Of a stretch of DNA of 21,532 nt, positions 14,410-20,811 are shown one piece after another; position 1 is the first letter of the stretch, and the number at the start of each line of letters is the position of its first letter. The notes beneath the pieces are model-generated. The model saw nothing but the letters and a program-made list of their open reading frames with translations, had not been told where the DNA came from and searched no databases. The translations under genes and the position numbers were made by a program. The stretch lies in the NCBI GenBank assembly GCA_036746315.1, contig DAIOEK010000046.1, positions 1 through 21,532 of the forward strand. Reading direction: 5' to 3'. The DNA comes from DAIOEK01 sp036746315 (lineage in GTDB: Bacteria > Chloroflexota > Anaerolineae > Anaerolineales > Anaerolineaceae).

Positions 14410-15853
14410 ACCGGATGCCGATACGCTGCGAAAGTGGAGCAGAATTTTCTGGGCGCTGACGGTTGCCTGTCTGCCGGTGACCAGCTTTCGCTATTTTCCC
14501 TTTTTGGGGCGGGATACGATGGTGCGCCCGCTGGCATACTATCCGCTGGCGGTGTTGGTTGTGCTTCTGGCTATCCGGGTGGTCTTTTTTCGCTATCGTC
14601 CCAGGATAAACCGGCTGGTGTTCCTGTTGGGGCTGCTGATCCTGTTCGCCGTCGGCTCCACAGCGGTGGGCTATCTTCTTTCTCCGCTTTCCCTGCATGG
14701 ACAGTCGTATTTGGGCAGGGCGCTGCGCGGCTGGGTGACCCTGGCGGGCGGCGTGGTGTTCTTTTTTGCTGCACTGATGATGAATCAGGACGAAGAGGAT
14801 TTACGCCACACACTGCGCTGGCTGTATGTTGGATTGGGTTTGAGCATCATCTGGGGTGGAATTCAGTTCTTCTCTTACATGACGGATATTCCCGGCAGGG
14901 CGGCACTTTCCAAAGTCCAGCTGCTTTTCTCGATCCGAAAATTGCTGGTGAAAGAACGGGTGCCTGGTTTTGCCTACGAGCCATCCTGGCTGGCAAACCA
15001 ACTGGCAACCATTTATATTCCCTGGCTGTGGATATCCATCCTCACCGGGTACCGGGTCTACCGTCGTCGCTGGATCGAACCTATTCTGCTGGCGGGTGGA
15101 ACTTTTCTGCTGGTCATCACTTTCTCACGCGGTGGGCTGCTATCCGCGCTGGCGGCATCGGCTGTTGGGTTTCTATTCGTTCGCCGCGATCTGTTCGGGA
15201 TTATTTGGAATTGGTTGCGCAACCTATTCAGAACTGGTCAGACCAGACAAATCCTCATTCGAATTGCAGTTCTGGCTGTCTTTGTGGGAGGGATATTTGC
15301 TGCGGGATATCTGATCAGCCAGAACAAGTATTTTGCCCGCATCTGGAAATCCAACAAGACCAACCTGGTGGATTATATAGTGGATATTTCCGCCGGTCCG
15401 CGCCTGGCTTATGCCGTTGCAGGATGGGAAATATTTGCAGATCACCCCTGGAGCGGCGTGGGGATGGGCGCAACCGGTTTCTACCTGTATGATGCCATCC
15501 CGGATTGGGCGCAGACGACACTTTCCGAGGTCGCACGGCAGCTCACGACGGATGCCTGGTTGTATCCCAATATCAAGAACCTGCACATCCGCATCCTGGC
15601 TGAGTCCGGGATAATCGGCTTTGCGCTTTACCTGGTGTTTGGTCTGGGTACGCTCGCGCAGGTGGTGTTGCTGTTACGAAAACCGACGCCTTTCTTGCGC
15701 ATGCTTGGCGGAGCTGGTCTGACCACCTGGGTGGCGGTTTTTCTGTTCCACTTTACCCAGGACTCGCTTATCGACCCCAATGGCTGGTTTGGTTTGGGCA
15801 TCGTTTTAGGGTTGGCTGCCAGTTATCTCTCTGCGGAAGAACAGCCATCCTGA
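14399..15853 (+). CDS. O-antigen ligase/polymerase-like membrane protein (WaaL/Wzy superfamily)
   Basis: This protein of about 484 residues has around ten to twelve membrane segments. It shows the features of the PF04932 family: FSRGGLLSAL near residue 241, then after a large extracytoplasmic loop PWSGVGMGATGFYL (around 350) and NLHIRILAESGIIGF (around 393), containing the conserved His followed by the LAESG/GxxGF turn. Such proteins join an undecaprenyl-linked glycan to an acceptor or polymerise repeat units outside the membrane. The start at 14399 overlaps the Wzz-like gene by 11 bases and has a GGAG site. If the host is a monoderm Chloroflexota there is no lipid A to accept the chain, so polymerase or protein/wall glycan ligase are the likelier roles; ligase and Wzy cannot be told apart by sequence alone. 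Confidence 0.82.
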   Translation: MSTKPDADTLRKWSRIFWALTVACLPVTSFRYFPFLGRDTMVRPLAYYPLAVLVVLLAIRVVFFRYRPRINRLVFLLGLLILFAVGSTAVGYLLSPLSLHGQSYLGRALRGWVTLAGGVVFFFAALMMNQDEEDLRHTLRWLYVGLGLSIIWGGIQFFSYMTDIPGRAALSKVQLLFSIRKLLVKERVPGFAYEPSWLANQLATIYIPWLWISILTGYRVYRRRWIEPILLAGGTFLLVITFSRGGLLSALAASAVGFLFVRRDLFGIIWNWLRNLFRTGQTRQILIRIAVLAVFVGGIFAAGYLISQNKYFARIWKSNKTNLVDYIVDISAGPRLAYAVAGWEIFADHPWSGVGMGATGFYLYDAIPDWAQTTLSEVARQLTTDAWLYPNIKNLHIRILAESGIIGFALYLVFGLGTLAQVVLLLRKPTPFLRMLGGAGLTTWVAVFLFHFTQDSLIDPNGWFGLGIVLGLAASYLSAEEQPS

Positions 15854-15869
15854 AGCGCCCTTGATTCCA

Positions 15870-15878
15870 TGTTATGAT
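15870..15878 (+). promoter_or_regulatory. Extended -10 promoter candidate before the third sulfotransferase
   Basis: TGTTATGAT matches the extended -10 pattern with one change and lies in the 58-base gap after the ligase-like gene. No good -35 is seen, as is common for extended -10 promoters. Transcription would start near 15885, leaving room for the AGGG ribosome site before ATG 15912. Confidence 0.4.
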
Positions 15879-15911
15879 TGACCTGCCAATTCTACTCGAC
15901 AGGGATTCAAG

Positions 15912-16643
15912 ATGATCGTACTTTCCGTGGGAATGCCCCGTGCCGGTTCCGGCTGGTATTACAACTTAATTCATGACCTGGTGATGACCGATGGCGGTGA
16001 AGATGCCAGGTCGATTCGCAAGGAATACCACCTTGAAAATATTCTGACCGAAGTCAACTGTAATATCAGCGCATTAACTCTACGCCGGGTGGGCAGGGTA
16101 CTGCCTGCCGTGTGGCAGGGAAAGACCTTTACCATTAAAGCACATTCCGGTCCGACACTGGTTTCCGATATTGTGGCCGCGTTGGGGTGGATGCGAATAT
16201 CCTACATTTATCGCGACCCGCGCGACGCACTGCTTTCTGCGATGGATTTTGGTAAGCGGACCCTGGAGCAGGGTAAACCCAATGCTTTTTCACACCTGAC
16301 CGACCTCGACAAAGCGATCAGGTTTATGCTGCACTATTGCCACATTTGGGAAGACTGGATGAAACGTGACACAGTGCAGCATTCCCGTTATGAAGACTTA
16401 CTGACGCAATATGACCAGGAAGTTGAAAAGTTGTTGAGTTTCCTGAAGTTATCACCGGCGAGTGAAGCCGTGCAATCGGTGGTGGAGAAATACCGCCCGG
16501 GAAAAGCCAGGGAAGGTCGTGACGGTCTGCACTTTTTCAAGGGGCAGATCGGACGCTTTCGCGAAAAGTTCCCGCCGGAAGATCAGCAGAAGATGGCGGA
16601 GGCATTTCAGCCATACCTGGATCGAATGGGCTATTCCATTTGA
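15912..16643 (+). CDS. Divergent sulfotransferase-family protein
   Basis: This 243-residue cytosolic protein has the 5'-phosphosulfate-type loop GMPRAGSGW (7-15) at its very N-terminus and the 3'-phosphate motif YRDPRDALLS (100-109). At the C-terminus HFFKGQIGRF replaces the RKGxxGxW motif of the two sulfotransferases at the start of the window: the Lys and both Gly are kept, while the Arg and Trp are changed. It is shorter than those two and not a recent copy. The domain fold is clear, with PAPS-dependent sulfate transfer the expected activity. The changed C-terminal motif suggests a different acceptor. It begins a block with the GT-C-like gene 33 bases on and the GT2 at 18131. An AGGG ribosome site precedes the start. 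Confidence 0.82.
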   Translation: MIVLSVGMPRAGSGWYYNLIHDLVMTDGGEDARSIRKEYHLENILTEVNCNISALTLRRVGRVLPAVWQGKTFTIKAHSGPTLVSDIVAALGWMRISYIYRDPRDALLSAMDFGKRTLEQGKPNAFSHLTDLDKAIRFMLHYCHIWEDWMKRDTVQHSRYEDLLTQYDQEVEKLLSFLKLSPASEAVQSVVEKYRPGKAREGRDGLHFFKGQIGRFREKFPPEDQQKMAEAFQPYLDRMGYSI

Positions 16644-16676
16644 GAAATCCCCGGTTACAGGCGTAAAGGATAATTT

Positions 16677-18134
16677 ATGTTCCTGGCTCCCCTCTTTAAA
16701 CATCGTCCACCCATCGATCCGAATGAGCCGCGCTGGAAATACTCCATCCTGGGTTTTCTGGCGGTGGTATTGTTCCTGGCGATATTGGCTTTCGTTTATA
16801 CCGGTACATTTTCGCGATTTCAGGCGGATGATTACTGCTCATCCCAATTGCTGCGAACGGAAGGATTTTGGGGAGCACAGGTAAAATCCTATACCAGCTG
16901 GTCGAACCGCTTTTCCACCATGCTGGTCACCGGGTTGGTGGATCTGTTCAATGTGATCGGCATCCGTATACTCCCCGGTGTATTGATCCTGGGATTGCTC
17001 GCAAGCGCATTTTTTCTCTTCCGGCGGGTGTTAACCTTCCTAGGGATAAAAATCAACTGGCTCATTCTTTTTTCGGCCGCAGGCATCATCACCTTTTTTT
17101 CTCTCTACACCACACCGAACCAATTCCAATCCTATTACTGGCGATCAGGGAACATCACTTATACGCTGCCGGTGATCTGCCTGAACATTTTGCTGGGTCT
17201 GCTGATTGCCCGGCGGGAACAGAAGGGTGCATGGTGGCAGTATCTGCTCATCGGTCTGTTCGGATTTTTTGCAGCCGGCTTCTCGGAAACGAATGCCGCC
17301 CTGCAAGCCGCGGCGCTCACTTTGGGGATGCTGGGTATCCTCTGGTACCAGCGGCAGACCGGTGAAGGTATCCCTGTTCGCGGAAGGTGGATTGCCGCCC
17401 TGGCGGGGACACTGCTTTCTCTGGCAGTGATCGCGCTTTCGCCGGGAAATGCCGTTCGCCAGGCGCAGTTGCCTGATCCGCCCGGTTTCTTTACCTGGCT
17501 GTACCTGAGCTTCAGGTATGGGCTCGGGTTTGCATACAACAGCATTGCGGGGTACGTTCTTCCGGTGGCGGTGAGTCTGGTGTTGAGCTTTGCCCTTGCC
17601 ATTCAGCACCGCTGGGAAAAGGTTCCGCAGCGCAAACTCATCCTGACGCTGCCGTTGATCCTCATTACCGTGTACCTGTTGTTGGTTGCCTGCTGCGCAC
17701 CAAGCGCTTACGCCCAATCCGCCTACCCTGAGGACAGGGCGATGACAGGCGCGAAGTTCATTCTGATGGCAGGCATTACGGCAATCGGGTTTATCTTGGG
17801 CATCCTGTTTCAGAGCTGGCGGTCGAAACGCCCCAAGTTCGAGATCAAACCGCACCAGGCGAACGGGGCTTTCGTGATGGTGATGATCAGTTTCTACATC
17901 TTCTTTGGCGCCATCCGCATCATGGCGGATATCCCCGACTACATGAAGCGAGCGGCTGCATGGGATACACGCGCAGCTCAGATCGCCGTTATGCGTCAGG
18001 CAGGGGATCTGAACCCTGTCGTGACCGCGCTGGACAGCTTCGGACGCATCCGCGAACTGTCGGATAACCCGGACCTGTGGGTGAACCGCTGTGCGGCGAC
18101 CTATTATCAGGTGGATACCATAACGGCAAAATGA
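16677..18134 (+). CDS. Polytopic membrane protein, GT-C-like, resembling DUF6056
   Basis: This 485-residue protein has about ten hydrophobic segments. After the first, an extracytoplasmic loop carries FQADDYCSS with D51-D52, then a WSNRFSTML stretch and later NQFQSYYWRSGNITY; Asp pairs at this place are typical of GT-C glycosyltransferases. The overall pattern recalls bacterial membrane proteins annotated DUF6056, but I am not certain of that name. The C-terminal 90 residues are soluble and probably extracytoplasmic. AAAGGA at 16665-16670 is well spaced from the ATG. The stop overlaps the GT2 start (ATGA), so the two are coupled. A polyprenyl-phosphate-sugar-dependent transferase is the best guess; a structural or transport role is possible. 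Confidence 0.6.
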   Translation: MFLAPLFKHRPPIDPNEPRWKYSILGFLAVVLFLAILAFVYTGTFSRFQADDYCSSQLLRTEGFWGAQVKSYTSWSNRFSTMLVTGLVDLFNVIGIRILPGVLILGLLASAFFLFRRVLTFLGIKINWLILFSAAGIITFFSLYTTPNQFQSYYWRSGNITYTLPVICLNILLGLLIARREQKGAWWQYLLIGLFGFFAAGFSETNAALQAAALTLGMLGILWYQRQTGEGIPVRGRWIAALAGTLLSLAVIALSPGNAVRQAQLPDPPGFFTWLYLSFRYGLGFAYNSIAGYVLPVAVSLVLSFALAIQHRWEKVPQRKLILTLPLILITVYLLLVACCAPSAYAQSAYPEDRAMTGAKFILMAGITAIGFILGILFQSWRSKRPKFEIKPHQANGAFVMVMISFYIFFGAIRIMADIPDYMKRAAAWDTRAAQIAVMRQAGDLNPVVTALDSFGRIRELSDNPDLWVNRCAATYYQVDTITAK

Positions 18135-18907
18135 ACCAGATGCTCAAGGTGTCGATTGTAACCCCCTCCTTCAACCAGGCTGAATTCCTGGAAGAGACGA
18201 TTCTATCCGTTCTCAGGCAGGATTACCCGAACCTGGAATATTGGATCATCGACGGCGGTTCGACGGATGGCAGCCTGGAGATCATTCGCAAATATGAAGA
18301 CCGGCTGGCGGGGTGGATCTCGGAAAAAGACCGGGGGCAAACGGATGCAATCAACAAGGGGTTTGCCCGTGCAACAGGAGATATTCTGGCGTGGCTCAAT
18401 TCGGATGACACCTATCAACCGGGGGCGGTGGCGCAGGCTGTGCGCCTGTTGGAAGATCACCCGGGGTGGGGAATGGTCTATGGCGACACCCAATTCATCA
18501 ATGAAAAGGGCAATGTGATCGGAAAATTCCCGGCTTCGCAGACGGACTATGACAAACTGCGCCAGGGGTATGTACACATTCCGCAGCAGGCGGCTTTTTT
18601 CCGGGCGAATTTGTGGAAAGATGTTGGACCGTTGGACCCGACGTTCTACTTTGCCATGGATTACGACCTGTGGGTGAGGCTGGCAGAACAGGCGCCGCTG
18701 GTTTATGTCCGCCAATTATGGGCAAGTTTCCGCCTGCACGGCAACGCCAAGACCATTGCGGCGGATGACCGCTGTTGGCCGGAGATGCTGCGGGTGCATT
18801 ACCGGGATGGCGGCAGTTTCTTCTCGATGATCGTGTTCAAATATTATCTGCGTAAGCTGGCTGCCCCGCTGATCAACCGGCGCCGGCGTAGACAAATGCG
18901 TGTTTGA
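18131..18907 (+). CDS. Family 2 glycosyltransferase
   Basis: This 258-residue GT-A enzyme has the SIVTPSFNQ start, DGGSTD (41-46), the metal-binding NSDD (90-93), and AMDYDLWVRL as the acceptor-side block. The frame is open back to 18077, but ATG 18131 overlaps the preceding stop as ATGA and matches the usual family N-terminus, so it is preferred. It is a paralog of the gene at 11143 but lacks that protein's long C-terminal extension; instead it ends in a highly basic tail (NRRRRRQMRV) that could hold it to the inner membrane surface. It is the last gene of the glycan cluster in this window. Donor sugar is unknown. Confidence 0.9.
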   Translation: MNQMLKVSIVTPSFNQAEFLEETILSVLRQDYPNLEYWIIDGGSTDGSLEIIRKYEDRLAGWISEKDRGQTDAINKGFARATGDILAWLNSDDTYQPGAVAQAVRLLEDHPGWGMVYGDTQFINEKGNVIGKFPASQTDYDKLRQGYVHIPQQAAFFRANLWKDVGPLDPTFYFAMDYDLWVRLAEQAPLVYVRQLWASFRLHGNAKTIAADDRCWPEMLRVHYRDGGSFFSMIVFKYYLRKLAAPLINRRRRRQMRV

Positions 18908-18919
18908 TATAATCAACCG

Positions 18920-18928
18920 TGTTATGAT
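18920..18928 (+). promoter_or_regulatory. Extended -10 promoter candidate before the DUF1232 gene
   Basis: TGTTATGAT is identical to the candidate at 15870-15878. Transcription would start around 18935, ahead of the GGAGGA ribosome site (18943-18948). A TATAAT at 18908-18913 lies just upstream but has no -35 at the right distance. Confidence 0.4.
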
Positions 18929-18953
18929 GTAGTTACCCCTTCGGAGGAAAATC

Positions 18954-19334
18954 ATGAACAACTCCTCGCCCAAGAAAATCACCCCCACCAACCCCGGATT
19001 TTTACAGGATCTGGTCTTAAAAGCCAGGTTAGTACTTAAACTGATGGGCGATAAACGGGTCAATCCATTTGTAAAACTGATCCCCATTGGATCGCTCCTT
19101 TACCTGATTTTCCCCGCGGATTTTATGCCCCTCATCCCGTTGGATGATATTGCCGTGTTGGGCGCGGGGATGTACCTGTTCATCGAGTTGTGTCCTTCCT
19201 ATGTTGTGGAGGAGCATCTCACCAATCTGCGGGTATCCACGCCCAATCCTTTCCGGAAGAGCGAAGTGGACGAATTGGTGGTGGATGGTGAAGTCGTGGA
19301 TACGACGCCATCCGAAGAGCTTAATGGTAAATAA
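18954..19334 (+). CDS. DUF1232 (YkvA-like) small membrane protein
   Basis: This 126-residue protein carries the DUF1232 core: LIPIGSLLYLIFPADFMP followed by LIPLDDIAVLGAGMYLF, a membrane hairpin with the conserved PxDFxPxIPLDD signature. A charged N-terminus and an acidic C-terminal tail (EVDELVVDGEVVD) lie on either side. The molecular function of the family is not established. GGAGGA just before the ATG is a strong ribosome site, and an extended -10 precedes it, so it starts a small unit of its own with the 74-residue protein 17 bases downstream. It is not obviously tied to the glycan genes upstream. Confidence 0.85.
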   Translation: MNNSSPKKITPTNPGFLQDLVLKARLVLKLMGDKRVNPFVKLIPIGSLLYLIFPADFMPLIPLDDIAVLGAGMYLFIELCPSYVVEEHLTNLRVSTPNPFRKSEVDELVVDGEVVDTTPSEELNGK

Positions 19335-19351
19335 GCAGTCAGGAGGTTTGA

Positions 19352-19576
19352 ATGGCAAATAAACAATGGGAACAGGTTGAAACCTGTTTTTGCGCACATG
19401 CGGATATGGATGTCAACCTGGAGGTGGAGACCATTTACCCGGCTGATTTTCTGGGTGATACCCCCCGGTTGGGGGCACACCGCTGCTCGAATGCCGTGTT
19501 CTGCAACCAGTTTAACCAGGGAGCCTGCATCTACACAGGCACCAACCCGGATATAGATCCTTTTCAGGATAGCTGA
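19352..19576 (+). CDS. Small cysteine-rich conserved-looking protein of unknown function
   Basis: I do not recognise this 74-residue protein. It has five cysteines (12, 14, 45, 51, 59) and nearby histidines (16, 43), in the arrangement CFCAH near the N-terminus, then HRCSNAVFC and GACIYTG. The spacing could form a small metal site or disulfides, but there is no signal peptide or membrane segment, so a cytoplasmic metal-binding fold is the more natural reading; that is inference. A perfect AGGAGG (19341-19346) precedes the ATG and a terminator follows the stop directly, which makes it a real gene. It ends in an acidic tail with TNPDIDPF. It shares a unit with the DUF1232 gene. Confidence 0.7.
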   Translation: MANKQWEQVETCFCAHADMDVNLEVETIYPADFLGDTPRLGAHRCSNAVFCNQFNQGACIYTGTNPDIDPFQDS

Positions 19577-19578
19577 TC

Positions 19579-19618
19579 AAAAAACCTGCCGGTATTTTTT
19601 TGCCGGCAGGTTTTTTTT
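19579..19618. terminator. Bidirectional intrinsic terminator between convergent genes
   Basis: Arms 19585-19592 (CCTGCCGG) and 19603-19610 (CCGGCAGG) form a perfect eight-base-pair GC-rich stem around a ten-base loop. It is followed by eight T on the plus strand and preceded by six A, which read as a T-run on the minus strand. It lies just after the 74-residue gene and just before the end of the minus-strand kbl gene, so it can stop transcription from both sides. Confidence 0.92.
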
Positions 19619-19626
19619 ATGCTTTT

Positions 19627-20811
19627 TCAGGCGATTACGCCCAGGCTGCGCCCCACTTTTTTGAATATCTCGAGACCCTGGTCCAGATCATCGCGGGTAT
19701 GTGCGGCAGAGATCATTACCCTGATCCGGGCTTTACCCTGCGGCACGGTTGGATAACCCAGCGCTGTGGCGAATACGCCATTGTTATATAACTCGGCGCT
19801 GAATTTCTTGGCAAGGGTCACCTCTCCCAGCATGATGGGGGTGATGGGGGTCACGCTGACGCCGGTATCAAAGCCGGCAAGCTTCATTTCCTTTTTGAAA
19901 TAAGCTGCGTTTTCCCACAACCTGTCCACCAGTTCGGTGGAGCTTTGCAGGATATCCACAGCCGCAATGCAGGCAGCGGTATCGGGGACGGTGAGCGCAG
20001 AGGAGAACAGGAAGGGACGACCGCGCTGACGCAACCACTCGATCACCACCGGGTTGCCGGCAATCACACCGCCCATTACGCCAAACGCCTTCGACAGGGT
20101 ACCGATTTCGACATCGACCTTGCCGTGCAGGTTGAAGTGATCCACAATGCCGCGTCCGCCTTTGCCGATGACGCCTTCACCGTGGGCATCATCCACCATG
20201 AGGATGATGTCATGTTTTTTGGCGACTTCATAGAGCTGATCGAGCGGGGCGATATCGCCATCCATACTGAAAACGCCATCGGTGATGATGACTGCACGCT
20301 GGTAGGTGCCTTTTGCCTCCCGGATCACCCGGTCGAGATCATCCACATTGCAATGCGCGTAGCGGATAATCTTTGCTCCTGACAACCGGCAGCCGTCGAT
20401 AATGCTGGCGTGGTTCAACTCATCCGAGAAGATCACATCTTCCTTGCCTACCAGCGCCGGAAGCACCGCCACATTGGCGCAGAAGCCGGATTGGAAGATG
20501 ATGGCGCTTTCAACGCCCTTGAAAGCTGCCAGCTTTTTCTCCAGCTCCAGGTGTAAATCCATGGTGCCGGCAATCGTACGTACGGCTCCGGGACCCACAC
20601 CAAACTTTTGGATGGCTTGTTGTGCGGCTGCGGTTACCTTGGGATGATTCGCCAGCCCCAAATAATTATTGGAACAAAAGTTGAGCACTTTTTTACCATC
20701 CACGACCAGCCAGGCTCCCTGGGGTGATCCGATGGTACGAATCCGGTTGTAGGCACCGGAATCTTGCAGTTTATTCAGTTCTTCCTGAATCCATTGCAGT
20801 TTTTCGCTCAT
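19627..20811 (-). CDS. kbl: Glycine C-acetyltransferase / 2-amino-3-ketobutyrate CoA ligase (Kbl/BioF family)
   Basis: This protein of 394 residues is a PLP-dependent alpha-oxoamine synthase. Family marks are SNNYLGLANHP (47-57), DELNHASIIDG (130-140, His stacking on PLP), DGVFSMDG (178-185), VDDAHGEG (206-213), and the PLP lysine K241 in GTLSKAFG. Kbl converts 2-amino-3-ketobutyrate and CoA to glycine and acetyl-CoA in threonine breakdown; BioF makes a biotin precursor by related chemistry, and some members do both. The DGVFSMDG and NHASIIDG matches favour Kbl, but no tdh or bio genes are visible. The start at 20811 (after AGGGAG) matches the family N-terminus; an ATG 20 codons upstream at 20871 is less likely. 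It overlaps the upstream helicase-associated gene by 41 bases and ends at the shared terminator. Confidence 0.88.
   Translation of the reverse strand: MSEKLQWIQEELNKLQDSGAYNRIRTIGSPQGAWLVVDGKKVLNFCSNNYLGLANHPKVTAAAQQAIQKFGVGPGAVRTIAGTMDLHLELEKKLAAFKGVESAIIFQSGFCANVAVLPALVGKEDVIFSDELNHASIIDGCRLSGAKIIRYAHCNVDDLDRVIREAKGTYQRAVIITDGVFSMDGDIAPLDQLYEVAKKHDIILMVDDAHGEGVIGKGGRGIVDHFNLHGKVDVEIGTLSKAFGVMGGVIAGNPVVIEWLRQRGRPFLFSSALTVPDTAACIAAVDILQSSTELVDRLWENAAYFKKEMKLAGFDTGVSVTPITPIMLGEVTLAKKFSAELYNNGVFATALGYPTVPQGKARIRVMISAAHTRDDLDQGLEIFKKVGRSLGVIA

Noticed and set aside
14434..15492. A 352-codon open frame on the plus strand inside the O-antigen ligase-like gene
   Set aside because: It is fully inside the ligase-like gene in another frame, its product is rich in Gly, Pro, Ser and Cys without membrane or domain pattern, and no ribosome site fits. 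The ligase-like frame has clear family motifs.
17145..17855. A 236-codon minus-strand open frame opposite the GT-C-like gene at 16677
   Set aside because: The product is Gln, Arg and Pro rich with no recognisable domain, typical of the antisense of a hydrophobic gene; there is no promoter or ribosome site.
18936..18947. Small UUCG-loop hairpin over the DUF1232 ribosome site
   Set aside because: Only three pairs with one mismatch; too weak to claim as a regulatory structure.
19461..19475. C-run and G-run able to pair within the 74-residue gene
   Set aside because: A short stem inside coding sequence with no regulatory context; likely chance.
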